Shown here: positions 25,059 to 33,984 of the stretch, piece after piece
How positions within the stretch are numbered: the stretch's first letter is position 1
Layout of the letters: each line of letters begins with the position of its first letter
Assembly: GCA_028277445.1 (NCBI GenBank)
Contig: JANQGG010000011.1
Coordinates: forward strand, 1-58,174
Reading direction: 5' to 3'
Origin: Chloroherpetonaceae bacterium
Lineage (GTDB): Bacteria > Bacteroidota > Chlorobiia > Chlorobiales > Chloroherpetonaceae
Length of the DNA stretch: 58,174 nt
The notes under the pieces: generated by a model
The model's database searches: none
What the model was told of the DNA's origin: nothing
Seen by the model: only the letters and a program-made list of their open reading frames with translations
Translations under genes and position numbers: made by a program

Positions 25059-25604
25059 TTACGTGGTGGCCACTTTACTCAGCAAGCTAAACATTTCTTT
25101 ATTATCGGGATGATTTGGCAATGAATTGGCGGTATATACAAACAACACTTTTCCATCACGATCAATTAAGAACTGACCCGGAAGTGGCGCGCCGATGGCT
25201 GCTCCCAATCCAAACAAAGAAAAAATCTCCCAATGCTCATCACTTAAAAATACAAACGGATAGTTCTGCTCTTCGGTAATTTGAAGCGTCATTTCAACCG
25301 GTGTTGTATTGATAACAATCACTTCAACATCTTTTGACTTAAACGCTTCATAATCTTTTTTTAGGTTGTTCAAATGCGGAAAGCAAAGCGGGCAGAAAAT
25401 TTTATCGGTAAATATTCGTGTGAAAACCAATAACACACGTTGACCTCGAAAATCAGATAGTTTTACCGGTTTTCCGGTTCCATCGGGCAATTCAAAATCA
25501 GGAACCAAATCACCAACCTGAACCATGGTTTTAGATGACCGTGGAACAATGTTCTCAAGAAATTTTTTGTTAACCGGATTAATTGAGCTTAAAAAAGACG
25601 ACAT
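25059..25604 (-). CDS. Redoxin / AhpC-TSA family thiol peroxidase-like protein
   Basis: 181 residues from ATG 25604, or 155 from ATG 25526 (MVQVGDLVPDF), which is nearer the usual start. The thioredoxin fold is evident: VPDFELPDGTGKPVKLSDFRGQ, then a strand LLVFTRIF, the active-site region KIFCPLCFPHLNNL with a C-x-x-C, and VFLSDEHWEIFSLFGL. FLIDRDGKVLFVYTAN closes the fold. It may act as a bacterioferritin-comigratory type peroxiredoxin or a thiol-disulfide protein. The first 26 residues are not a clear signal peptide. Confidence 0.82.
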   Translation of the reverse strand: MSSFLSSINPVNKKFLENIVPRSSKTMVQVGDLVPDFELPDGTGKPVKLSDFRGQRVLLVFTRIFTDKIFCPLCFPHLNNLKKDYEAFKSKDVEVIVINTTPVEMTLQITEEQNYPFVFLSDEHWEIFSLFGLGAAIGAPLPGQFLIDRDGKVLFVYTANSLPNHPDNKEMFSLLSKVATT

Positions 25605-25749
25605 GATTGCTACTCCAAAAAGTTATTTGAAAGATGTTATATTTCTATGATAAATTTGTTAATGTAATTCATTAATATGCATCAATCCAAAACCCCCCGA
25701 CTTCAAAGTGTTTAATCGTTGATGTTTTCAATCTGTGGCCAATAAGATT

Positions 25750-28377
25750 ATGAAATTGAATATAATTGTCCTTGATCCTAATAAATCCAAAAGCCTAGAT
25801 ACTTCCTTAAAAGAAATCGTTAATGACAATTATTCAATAACAATCTTGAACTCATTTAAAAAGTTAATCCAGCAAAAAAACCATAAAAGTGTAGATGCCG
25901 TTTGCATGAATTTCAATGGTATTGATGAGGATGAGATCAACATTATCACGGAAGTTAAACGTTTTATATCAAACTGCCCGCTAATCGTTATAACTGAAGC
26001 ATCTGACGAGAAGTTAATTGACTCATTGATCAAAACGGGTGTGGATGATGTTATCCATCCCGATCATCTGAATCGTTTGCCAATAAGCATAAGAATAAAC
26101 AGCTCAAAATACTCAAAACCGAGTCAACCCGTCCCGAATGTTTCAGAAGGAATGCATAGCAGTTTTCAATCGTTTATTTTGCTCGATGAGCACTATAAAG
26201 TTCAGGGTTTTAATGACGCTGCCTCCCGATATGCCAAACGCATTTTAAACCTGGAATTGCGGACCGGCCTTGATGCCCTTGAATTGACCCAAAAACATCA
26301 AAAAATTCATACTTACCTTATTTCTTCATTTACCGGAAAACCTCTTTTACTTGAAACAAGCATCTTAACGGCAAACAATAATAAGCTATGGTTTGCCATA
26401 AATTTTATGCCTATTCCCGACTCGAGTGGGAAAATTAAATGGGTATATGTTAATGCCATTGATGTTACCGAGCAAAAATTAGCTGAATTTGCCGTTCGCA
26501 AAGCTGAAGAATCCAATAAATCTCTTTATGAAAATGAAATTGTCGGCGTATATCAAACATCGATCAAAGGTGAATTACTTAACTCAAATGCTAAGCTTGC
26601 TCAATTATTGGGTTATTCATCATCAAAATCTTTATTGAACTCTTCACGTCAATACCCAAAAGATTTTTATAAAGAGCCCAAACGATGGAAAGAACTGATT
26701 ACCAATTTAAAACGCAAAGGATCGTTATCTGAGTATGTCTCTACACTGATTGATAACGATGAGAACGAAGTATGGGTATCGGAATTCATTCGAGGCTTAT
26801 TTGATAAAAATGGAAAATTGGTTGGGTTTGAAGGAACGGTTGCCAACATCACTGAATACAAAAAAACGCAACAAAAGCTTAAAGCGGCTAAAGACCTTAT
26901 CTATAACATTTACACCCATATAAATTTAGGGATATGCCTAGCTAGCAGCCAAGACGTGATTATAGAATCGAACCCGGCATTAAGAAAGCTTTGTGGGTAT
27001 AGCCCGAAAGAACTTCATGGAAAGCCCCTTTCCTTTTTGCTTCAGGAAAAGAAACATCTTTCTTCTGGAGATGACGCAAAAAAAAATGCAAAACGCCATA
27101 GAACCTCAGAGCAAAAATTACTTCATAAAAAAGGGCACATATTGGACGTACTCGTTTCTGAATCCGAGATTAAGGATAACCGTGGCGAGCTACAAAAAAT
27201 TATCTCCTTTAGTAACATTACGGATCAAAAACGAAAGCAGGAAGAACTATACCGATCGAAACAACGGTTTAGAACCATTATCTCAAATTTACCAATCATT
27301 ATAGTTACAACCGATAAAAACGGCATTTATACATTTGTGGATGGTAAAGGTTTGATTGGCTCAGGAATAAACTCCAGTAAATTGTTAGGCAAATCCGCAT
27401 TTGACTTATTTAAAAATCATAAAATGTTCCTTCGAAACCTTAAAAGAGTCTTGAGTGGTGAAACTGTCCATGGTACGTTTGAAATGTACAATCGCCATTA
27501 CGATACCTCTGCTTCGCCAATTTTTGATGCCAATGGAAATATTTTAGGATCGCTGAGTATTTCCTTTGATATTACGAACCGAATTAAAATAGAAGAAGAA
27601 AAAGAGAAATTGCGAAGTCAGCTCCTCCAATCTCAAAAGCTTGAAGCTATCGGTACTTTAAGCGGTGGAATAGCTCATGAATTCAATAATTTGTTAGCAA
27701 TTATATTAGGAAACGCTTCGCTATTAACATCAAAACTTCCGAATGATTTCTTACCCAACAACCATCTTGATCGGATTATTTCAGCAAGTGAGCGTGCGTC
27801 GTTACTAACCAAAAAACTCCTTACATTTTCCCGCAAAAAAGATTCGGAGTTTTTTGCGATGGATATTAATGATAGCGTTCTATCCGTCATTGAACTGCTT
27901 GAGCATACCGTCGATAAACGAATTAAATTAACCTATGACCTGGAAAAAGATCTGCCCCCAATTCTCGGTGATCAGCATCAGTTGGAACAAGCTATGCTGA
28001 ACCTGGCAGTTAATGCCTGCGATGCCATTTCAAGCAAGTTAGATTACATTGAAAATGGGGAATGTCAATTCAGAACGCGCCTCATTCAACCGGATGATTC
28101 TCTGAAACGAATCTATCAACTCTCAACCAACACGGCTCATATATTGCTTGAAATTGCCGACAATGGAATTGGAATTTCTGATGATTTGTTAAAAAAAGTG
28201 TTTGAACCTTTTTTTACAACAAAAGGCTTAGGAAAGGGCACTGGCTTGGGACTTTCAATTGTTTATGGTATAATATCATCACATCAAGGTGTAATTGATA
28301 TCAATAGTATCCCTAATGAAGGCACTGTTTTTTCTATTTACCTGCCTACGATCATTGATAAATCTCGCTCAAGATGA
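25750..28377 (+). CDS. Multi-PAS sensor histidine kinase with N-terminal pseudo-receiver
   Basis: About 875 residues with no membrane segment, so cytoplasmic. Numbered from the GTG at 25735: receiver-like domain 6-120, four PAS-type domains at about 143-255, 262-380, 385-500 and 507-620, a coiled linker, HisKA with phospho-His near 648 (SGGIAHEFNNLLAI) and an HATPase domain 755-875 (NACDAIS, ADNGIGIS, KGTGLGLSIVYGI). The receiver has Asn (VCMNFNGID) where the phospho-Asp should be, so it is probably a pseudo-receiver. The preferred start is the ATG at 25750. The stop overlaps the start of a receiver gene (ATGA), giving a translationally coupled two-component pair. Confidence 0.9.
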   Translation: MKLNIIVLDPNKSKSLDTSLKEIVNDNYSITILNSFKKLIQQKNHKSVDAVCMNFNGIDEDEINIITEVKRFISNCPLIVITEASDEKLIDSLIKTGVDDVIHPDHLNRLPISIRINSSKYSKPSQPVPNVSEGMHSSFQSFILLDEHYKVQGFNDAASRYAKRILNLELRTGLDALELTQKHQKIHTYLISSFTGKPLLLETSILTANNNKLWFAINFMPIPDSSGKIKWVYVNAIDVTEQKLAEFAVRKAEESNKSLYENEIVGVYQTSIKGELLNSNAKLAQLLGYSSSKSLLNSSRQYPKDFYKEPKRWKELITNLKRKGSLSEYVSTLIDNDENEVWVSEFIRGLFDKNGKLVGFEGTVANITEYKKTQQKLKAAKDLIYNIYTHINLGICLASSQDVIIESNPALRKLCGYSPKELHGKPLSFLLQEKKHLSSGDDAKKNAKRHRTSEQKLLHKKGHILDVLVSESEIKDNRGELQKIISFSNITDQKRKQEELYRSKQRFRTIISNLPIIIVTTDKNGIYTFVDGKGLIGSGINSSKLLGKSAFDLFKNHKMFLRNLKRVLSGETVHGTFEMYNRHYDTSASPIFDANGNILGSLSISFDITNRIKIEEEKEKLRSQLLQSQKLEAIGTLSGGIAHEFNNLLAIILGNASLLTSKLPNDFLPNNHLDRIISASERASLLTKKLLTFSRKKDSEFFAMDINDSVLSVIELLEHTVDKRIKLTYDLEKDLPPILGDQHQLEQAMLNLAVNACDAISSKLDYIENGECQFRTRLIQPDDSLKRIYQLSTNTAHILLEIADNGIGISDDLLKKVFEPFFTTKGLGKGTGLGLSIVYGIISSHQGVIDINSIPNEGTVFSIYLPTIIDKSRSR

Positions 28378-28754
28378 CAAAAGCTCATAAAACGATCTTA
28401 GTCATAGAAGATGAAGAAATGCTTCGTGAGCTTTTAAACGAACTTCTTTCAATGGAAGGGTATCGAGTTCGGCTTTCAGAAAACGGCCATCAGGGATTAA
28501 TGCAACTCCAAACAAATCCTGAGAGTATTGACTTGGTAATTCTGGACTTTAATTTAGGCGATATGTCTGGAAAAGATTTGTTTGAGGCAATCCGAAAAAT
28601 CAAACCTTCGCAACAAGTTATTATTTGTTCCGGCGATGCTTACAACCAAGAGATTACTGCTTTATCCCAAAACAACTCTGTTACAATTTTTAACAAACCT
28701 TTTGATAATACCAAACTTCTTACCCATATTCATTCGCTTTTTATGGCATCATAA
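28374..28754 (+). CDS. Single-domain response regulator
   Basis: 126 residues, only a receiver domain: acidic pair in LVIEDEEML, phospho-Asp in LVILDFNLGDMSG, Thr/Ser position in ICSGDA and Lys in IFNKPFD. No output domain, so it acts by protein contact or in a phosphorelay. The 4-nt overlap with the kinase gene (ATGA at 28374-28377) ties its translation to the kinase, which is surely its partner. Confidence 0.92.
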   Translation: MTKAHKTILVIEDEEMLRELLNELLSMEGYRVRLSENGHQGLMQLQTNPESIDLVILDFNLGDMSGKDLFEAIRKIKPSQQVIICSGDAYNQEITALSQNNSVTIFNKPFDNTKLLTHIHSLFMAS

Positions 28755-28841
28755 CATTTTGTTGCCATAAACATATTTTCTTTTGTAATTTCACTTTTTA
28801 ATACAATAAAAAACCTATCAACCGTTATTTCAAACCTAAGC

Positions 28842-30314
28842 ATGAGTAAAGATACATCCAATTCCCCGCGAGTGCACAAGTCCGAAAGCCCGGAAAAAAT
28901 TATGGAAAAACTTGTTTCACTTTCCAAACGAAGAGGTTTTGTGTTCCAATCCTCCGAAATATATGGCGGCTTGGCTTCGTGCTGGGACTATGGCCCGTTA
29001 GGGGTTGAATTAAAACGAAATATTAAAGATCAGTGGTGGAATACCATGACGAAAACCCATGATAACATCGTAGGTTTGGATGCCGCCATTATGATGAATC
29101 CGAAAGTTTGGGAAGCTTCGGGCCATGTTCAAAGCTTTAATGATCCGATGATCGATGATAAAACCAGTAAAATCAGGTATCGCGCCGATCATTTAATCGA
29201 GGGCTACATCAAATCCTTGCAAAAGAAAGGAAAAATAGAGGAATCGGAGCGCGTTCATAAAGAGTATGAAACGGCTTTGAATAACGAACCAGTGACCAAA
29301 AACCTCTATGACCTCATCATCAAGGAAGAAATTAAATCCCCGGATTCAGGTGCATTTAACTGGACAGAAGTTCGCCAATTTAATCTGATGTTTCACTCAC
29401 CGCTTGGTGCTGTTGCTGATGGATCATCTATTGTTTATCTCCGACCCGAAACCGCGCAAGGTATTTTTGTGAATTTCCACACGGTTCGTGAATCGTCACG
29501 TATGAAAATACCATTCGGAATCGCACAAATTGGTAAGGCATTTCGAAATGAAATTGTAAAAGGAAATTTTGTTTTTCGTATGATTGAGTTCGAACAAATG
29601 GAAATGCAATACTTCATCAAACCCGGCACTCAAATGGAAACATTTAAAGCCTGGCAAGAAGAACGCATGAACTGGTATATCGAACGATTAGGCATTCAAA
29701 AAGAAAAGCTCTCTTGGTATAAACACGATCAACTGGCGCATTATGCCGATGCGGCTTACGATATCAAATATGAATTTCCTTTTGGGGTTGAAGAAATTGA
29801 AGGCATACATTCCCGCACCGATTTCGACCTTAGCCGCCATCAAGAATATTCCGGCAAATCCCTTGAGTATTACGATCAGGATTCAAAAGAGCGATACATT
29901 CCTTACGTGGTGGAAACCTCTGCCGGATGCGACCGCTTGTTTTTAACCGTGCTCGCCGATGCTTATTCTGAAGATGAAATTGATGGGGAAAACCGCGTAT
30001 GCCTAAGATTTAAACCCAGCATAGCGCCTGTAAAAGCCGCTGTTCTGCCGCTGATGAAAAAAGAAGGGATGCCCGATATTGCCATGTCGCTGATTAAAGA
30101 CCTTCAGCAAACCTTTTATGTTCAATACGATGAATCGGGTTCAATTGGAAAACGTTACCGCAGGCAGGATGAAATCGGTACGCCGTTTTGCTTTACGGTC
30201 GACCACGATACCTTGCAAGATCAAACCGTAACCGTCAGGTACAGAGACAGTGCAAACCAAGAACGAATAAGTATTGATTCCGTTAAAACTTTTTTACTTG
30301 AAAAGCTTTTTTGA
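28842..30314 (+). CDS. glyQS: Glycyl-tRNA synthetase, dimeric alpha2 type
   Basis: Class II aminoacyl-tRNA synthetase, 490 residues, which charges tRNA-Gly. Visible motifs: [21 protein letters not shown] at the N-terminus (in the 35-55 region), motif 2 ([19 protein letters not shown]) and the catalytic [14 protein letters not shown]. The C-terminal anticodon domain has [12 protein letters not shown] and [17 protein letters not shown]. The single-chain form is used by Bacteroidota, Chlorobi, archaea and Gram-positives, not by most proteobacteria. Upstream 87 nt carry an AT-rich probable promoter. Confidence 0.96.
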   Translation: MSKDTSNSPRVHKSESPEKIMEKLVSLSKRRGFVFQSSEIYGGLASCWDYGPLGVELKRNIKDQWWNTMTKTHDNIVGLDAAIMMNPKVWEASGHVQSFNDPMIDDKTSKIRYRADHLIEGYIKSLQKKGKIEESERVHKEYETALNNEPVTKNLYDLIIKEEIKSPDSGAFNWTEVRQFNLMFHSPLGAVADGSSIVYLRPETAQGIFVNFHTVRESSRMKIPFGIAQIGKAFRNEIVKGNFVFRMIEFEQMEMQYFIKPGTQMETFKAWQEERMNWYIERLGIQKEKLSWYKHDQLAHYADAAYDIKYEFPFGVEEIEGIHSRTDFDLSRHQEYSGKSLEYYDQDSKERYIPYVVETSAGCDRLFLTVLADAYSEDEIDGENRVCLRFKPSIAPVKAAVLPLMKKEGMPDIAMSLIKDLQQTFYVQYDESGSIGKRYRRQDEIGTPFCFTVDHDTLQDQTVTVRYRDSANQERISIDSVKTFLLEKLF

Positions 30315-30323
30315 TGGCTTCAA

Positions 30324-30363
30324 TTCATCAAAGACGCAGTTACTAAATGGCGTCTTTGATGAA
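30324..30363. terminator. Perfect 14-bp hairpin between convergent genes
   Basis: TTCATCAAAGACGC (30324-30337) and GCGTCTTTGATGAA (30350-30363) pair without mismatch around a 12-nt loop. The right arm is made of the last codons and stop region of the minus-strand small gene. There is no U-run on the plus side, so action as a terminator is likely but not certain. Confidence 0.6.
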
Positions 30364-30642
30364 AATATTAAACTCGTCCTCAGTATTGATAATCTTGAAT
30401 TCATCGCGCATGGGTTTAACAAAAACCCTCACCCCATTCAGCGTAATTACCTCAGCATTCTCTGCAAATCCTGTTTGACTCTCAATGCTTAAATTATCTT
30501 CACTTTGAAGTTTAAGTATTTCAAAAAAGTCCGGATTTACAAGAATTGCTACAACAACCTGTTCATTGATAGCATCAAAAAACAGCTCAACTTTATCGTC
30601 CATACTCATTGAGTCGGACATGAAAATATCTTGTCTTACCAT
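30343..30642 (-). CDS. Hypothetical protein, 99 residues
   Basis: Acidic small protein with no signal peptide or membrane helix. It has a hydrophobic strand pattern (VVVAILVNPDFFEIL, VITLNGVRVFVKPM) that suggests a small alpha/beta fold. No family recognised. Start ATG at 30642; the Met at residue 8 (MSDSMSMDDKVELFF) is an alternative. Convergent with glyQS, sharing a hairpin; divergent from the MlaE-like gene with a 157-nt AT-rich spacer. Confidence 0.6.
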   Translation of the reverse strand: MVRQDIFMSDSMSMDDKVELFFDAINEQVVVAILVNPDFFEILKLQSEDNLSIESQTGFAENAEVITLNGVRVFVKPMRDEFKIINTEDEFNIFIKDAI

Positions 30643-30799
30643 AGCTTTAAGTTGAATTTGCTAAATTTAAAACGTCTGATTTAAATTTCTAATTAATTTT
30701 GGTTAAAAAAACGTTTCGGTATATCCTTGCAAAGTCAATGCCATATTATTATGAACTTGAATTTTTGTTCAATTATTAACCATAACCACCCCGTTTATT

Positions 30800-31549
30800 T
30801 TGTTTAAACCAGCTATACGTTTTTTAACGGAGATCGGTCAAATTGCCACTTTACTCGGTGGGGTAATCTATTCATTACCAAAAGTTATAAAAGATCGCCG
30901 ATTAATTTTGGCTCAGATGTCTCATATCGGCGTAGACTCATTACCCCTGGTAATCTTGGTTTCAATATTTACCGGTGCAATTGCCGCATGGCAAGCTGCC
31001 TACCAAATGAAGGGCATGGCGCCGATGAGTATGGTTGGGGGCATTACTAGCCGGGTGATCATCATTGAACTTGGCCCTGTTCTAACAGGAATAATAATTG
31101 CCGGTAGAGTGGGCGCATCGATTGCCGCAGAAATCGGCACCATGAAAGTTACCGAACAAATCGACGCCCTGGAAATTATGGCCATCAATCCGGTGCGCTA
31201 TTTGGCCTTGCCGAGAATTCTTTCCACAACGCTTATGATGCCTGTTCTGGTTGTTTTCGCAAATCTTGTGGCCATTGGCGGAGCATTTTTTGTCAGCCAT
31301 TTGTTTTTGAATGTTTCCAATCAAGTGTTTTTCGATTCGATCAAATTCTTTTTTCAAATTGGGGATGTGATTGGCGCATTGCTTAAATCCACCGTTTTTG
31401 GCCTTATTACATCACTTTTGGGATGCCATATCGGTTTCATGACTGATGGCGGCGCAGAAGGCGTCGGAATTTCTACCATACGAAGTTTTGTAATGTCTTC
31501 TGCCTTGATCTTAATTGCCGACTATTTTCTTTGGTTTTTCCTGTTCTAA
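30800..31549 (+). CDS. MlaE/YrbE-type ABC transporter permease
   Basis: 249 residues, five or six membrane segments. The MlaE signature is clear: IELGPVLTGIIIAGRVGASIAAEIGTM-type region (about 95-118) followed by EQIDALEIMAINPVRYLALPR. MlaE works with the ATPase MlaF and the MCE protein MlaD to move phospholipids between the membranes. No MlaF or MlaD gene lies beside it in this window, so the partner genes must be elsewhere. Start appears to be TTG at 30800. A hairpin terminator follows. Confidence 0.92.
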   Translation: MFKPAIRFLTEIGQIATLLGGVIYSLPKVIKDRRLILAQMSHIGVDSLPLVILVSIFTGAIAAWQAAYQMKGMAPMSMVGGITSRVIIIELGPVLTGIIIAGRVGASIAAEIGTMKVTEQIDALEIMAINPVRYLALPRILSTTLMMPVLVVFANLVAIGGAFFVSHLFLNVSNQVFFDSIKFFFQIGDVIGALLKSTVFGLITSLLGCHIGFMTDGGAEGVGISTIRSFVMSSALILIADYFLWFFLF

Positions 31550-31554
31550 AAACA

Positions 31555-31578
31555 AAAGCCGGACATTTGCCCGGCTTT
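31555..31578. terminator. Bidirectional hairpin terminator
   Basis: AAAGCCGG (31555-31562) and CCGGCTTT (31571-31578) with an 8-nt loop, placed between the convergent MlaE-like and lipoprotein genes. Confidence 0.75.
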
Positions 31579-31592
31579 AGTGCTCATTCTAA

Positions 31593-32576
31593 CTAATTGG
31601 TATTTGTGGTTACTACTTTCCCTGTCTCAATGTCGGTTTCTCGTTCAATTTTATTACCCGCTTCATCTGTGATCGTAACTTTGGCATATTGCGATGTTAA
31701 TCCCTCACCATACTCAACCACAAAGTTTCGGGTAACGGTTCGTTCATCTTCAATTTCTCCCAGCTTAAAGGTAATATATGCATTATATACACCTGATACC
31801 TTTCCGGAAATTGGTTGAACGTGACGGCGGGCTCGCAATCGATTAACTCGTTCCGGGCGCTTAAATAATTTAAACTTAAGATCTTCGATGGTTAATGTTA
31901 AATCGTGATCGGAAGTGCGCAATGCCTCTCCGAATCGAAGAGTATCCAATGCAGCACGTTCATGATTATCAACTGTATTCAGTGTGGCTGTTTTCTCGCT
32001 GGTATCGATGCTGCAAATCCATGAACCGGCTAATTTTTTTAATTCATGCGTTATAAAAGGATCATTATAGATACCGGTGCAGCTATCGGAAATAAAAGAA
32101 GAGTAAACCTCATCGATCACTAATTCTCCAAGCAGGTTTTTAGGATACTGTTTTTTGACGCCATCTTTCTTAAACCAAACATGAAAACCCCGCGTCCATT
32201 CACCTTCAATCTTCCAAATCTCATTGGAATATTTGCGGGTTACATATACGGTCCATGTGGTGTCGCTGGGATTAAATGTCCGTTGAAATGAACCTTCGGC
32301 ATCAATTGGCGATTCGGCTTGTACGGATTGTGACGACTGAACGCCAGAACCCATATTATCCATCAGCAATTGATCCAAATCGGTGAGTTGATCATTTAAT
32401 CCGCCATTATCCCCGCCAACCGTTTCAGCGATTATATCCGCGGCATCTTCAGAGGCTTGTGTTTCAATTGGGTCTTGCTCATCATTTACAGAAGAGTCAT
32501 CTTCCTGACATCCGGTTAAACATAAGCTCACCGAAGAAAAAGCAAGCAGTATTAGAATCAAATAAAGACGTTTCAT
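31593..32576 (-). CDS. Hypothetical lipoprotein
   Basis: 327 residues starting MKRLYLILILLAF with an LTGC box; Cys23 is the lipidation site, followed by an acidic, Gln/Ser-rich linker to about residue 95. The mature domain is beta-rich (WTVYVTRKYSNEIWKIEGEW, LTIEDLKFKLFKRPERV, KVSGVYNAYITFKLGEI) and repeats of strand pairs suggest a beta-sandwich or barrel-like fold. No family recognised. Divergent from the geranylgeranyl reductase gene; the shared 247-nt gap contains a CRP-type palindrome. Confidence 0.72.
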   Translation of the reverse strand: MKRLYLILILLAFSSVSLCLTGCQEDDSSVNDEQDPIETQASEDAADIIAETVGGDNGGLNDQLTDLDQLLMDNMGSGVQSSQSVQAESPIDAEGSFQRTFNPSDTTWTVYVTRKYSNEIWKIEGEWTRGFHVWFKKDGVKKQYPKNLLGELVIDEVYSSFISDSCTGIYNDPFITHELKKLAGSWICSIDTSEKTATLNTVDNHERAALDTLRFGEALRTSDHDLTLTIEDLKFKLFKRPERVNRLRARRHVQPISGKVSGVYNAYITFKLGEIEDERTVTRNFVVEYGEGLTSQYAKVTITDEAGNKIERETDIETGKVVTTNTN

Positions 32577-32687
32577 GATTTAAAGTAATTTAGTTGAAAA
32601 AGTTAACCCAAGCTTTTTTATGAATTCATTTTTATAGACAAATTTTGAAACATTTGGTTTAACCGGCATTCCAATTAATTATCAGGC

Positions 32688-32703
32688 TGTGATTATCATC
32701 ACA
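32688..32703. promoter_or_regulatory. Perfect CRP/FNR-family type palindrome
   Basis: TGTGATTATCATCACA is an exact match to TGTGA-N6-TCACA, the consensus of the CRP family. It lies about 110-120 nt from both divergent start codons (lipoprotein and geranylgeranyl reductase). A regulator of this family in the organism is assumed, not seen. Confidence 0.55.
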
Positions 32704-32766
32704 ATGCCATGCCATTACGGGAATAACTCTCAATTAAGAATTTTTGATATTAAGGTTTGAAATTTT

Positions 32767-32782
32767 TCTATTTTAAAATAGA
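32767..32782. promoter_or_regulatory. 16-bp perfect AT-rich palindrome upstream of reductase
   Basis: TCTATTTTAAAATAGA is self-complementary over all 16 bases and ends 41 nt before the reductase ATG. It could be an operator; AT-rich palindromes also arise by chance. Confidence 0.4.
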
Positions 32783-32823
32783 TTTCACCAAAAGTGCATT
32801 GAATTTTTAAACGACGAGTGATC

Positions 32824-33972
32824 ATGAAGTGTGATGTTGCAATTGTTGGCGGTGGCCCTTCCGGTGCGTCAGCAGCGAGCGAGCTTTCCAAGCAAGGTAT
32901 AGATACTGTGCTCATTGAACAAAATTTTGAAAACGTTAAACCTTGCGGCGGCGCAATACCACTGGGTATTATCGAAGAGTTTCAAATCCCTGACGATTTA
33001 ATCGAACGTAAAGTCAGCAATATGGCCGTCCGATCGCCAAAAGGCCGTGTTATTGAAATGAGCATGCCAAACGGTTACGTGGGCATGGTTCGTCGCGAGC
33101 GATTTGATCAATACCTGAGAAATGATGCCCAGAATAATGGGTCTGAACTGATTGAATCGAAAGTTACCCACATTTCAAAAACCAATGGCACATACACAAT
33201 TAATCTTGAAGGGAATTCAAACATTGATGAACTTGAAGCCAAATATATTATAGGAGCTGATGGGGCAAATTCGAAAGTGGCCATTGATTTGAATTTTCCT
33301 AAAAATGAATCGAAAGCCATTGCGCTTCAGGAACGATTCCATTCCTCTGATGAACTAAGCCGATATGATAATTTAGTGGAAATCTGGTTTGATGGCGATG
33401 TATCCCCGGATTTTTACGGGTGGATTTTTCCAAAAGCCGATCACATTGCAATCGGCACCGGCACAGATGATAAAAACAAAAATATTCGCCAGCTACAAGC
33501 TCGGTTTCGTGAAAAACTGGCTTTAAATCAAGAACCCTACCTTGTTGAAGCTGCAAAACTTCCCATGCATCCGCGTAAGCAATTTGTGCAAGATCGTGCA
33601 ATGCTGGTTGGAGACGCTGCCGGCTTGGTAACGCCTTCAAATGGCGAAGGTATTTTCTTTGCGATGAAATCCGGGAAAATGGCCGCAGAAACGCTTTCGG
33701 CTCATATTCTCAACGATGCCATGAAACTGCGTGATTATGAAAAAACATTTAGAAAATTATATAACCAGATTTTCACGGGATTGGGGATTATGCAATCAAT
33801 TTATTACCGTAACGACCGATTGAGAGAGAGTTTTGTAGCGATTTGCAGAGACAAACATGTTCAACAAATCACATTTGATTCCTATCTATATAAAAAAATG
33901 GTTCCGGCGCCGTTTTGGGTACAACTAAAAATCACGGCAAAAAATCTGTATCATCTTGCATTGGGCCGATAA
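32824..33972 (+). CDS. Geranylgeranyl reductase family FAD protein, BchP/ChlP-like
   Basis: 382 residues from ATG at 32824 (a GTG at 32818 adds two). N-terminal FAD-binding Rossmann motif [19 protein letters not shown], then [18 protein letters not shown], a CGGAIP block typical of BchP/Chl[13 protein letters not shown], and a second FAD motif [22 protein letters not shown]. In phototrophs BchP reduces the geranylgeranyl tail of (bacterio)chlorophyll to phytyl; relatives reduce archaeal-type lipids or menaquinone. The CGGAIP signature favours the pigment enzyme, and is the main hint of phototrophy here. Converges on the hybrid kinase gene with a 12-nt gap. Confidence 0.82.
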   Translation: MKCDVAIVGGGPSGASAASELSKQGIDTVLIEQNFENVKPCGGAIPLGIIEEFQIPDDLIERKVSNMAVRSPKGRVIEMSMPNGYVGMVRRERFDQYLRNDAQNNGSELIESKVTHISKTNGTYTINLEGNSNIDELEAKYIIGADGANSKVAIDLNFPKNESKAIALQERFHSSDELSRYDNLVEIWFDGDVSPDFYGWIFPKADHIAIGTGTDDKNKNIRQLQARFREKLALNQEPYLVEAAKLPMHPRKQFVQDRAMLVGDAAGLVTPSNGEGIFFAMKSGKMAAETLSAHILNDAMKLRDYEKTFRKLYNQIFTGLGIMQSIYYRNDRLRESFVAICRDKHVQQITFDSYLYKKMVPAPFWVQLKITAKNLYHLALGR

Positions 33973-33984
33973 GACACATTCATC

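Noticed and set aside
25659-25675. TTAATG-N5-CATTAA dyad upstream of the histidine kinase and redoxin genes
   Set aside because: Short and AT-rich in an AT-rich spacer; cannot be told from chance.
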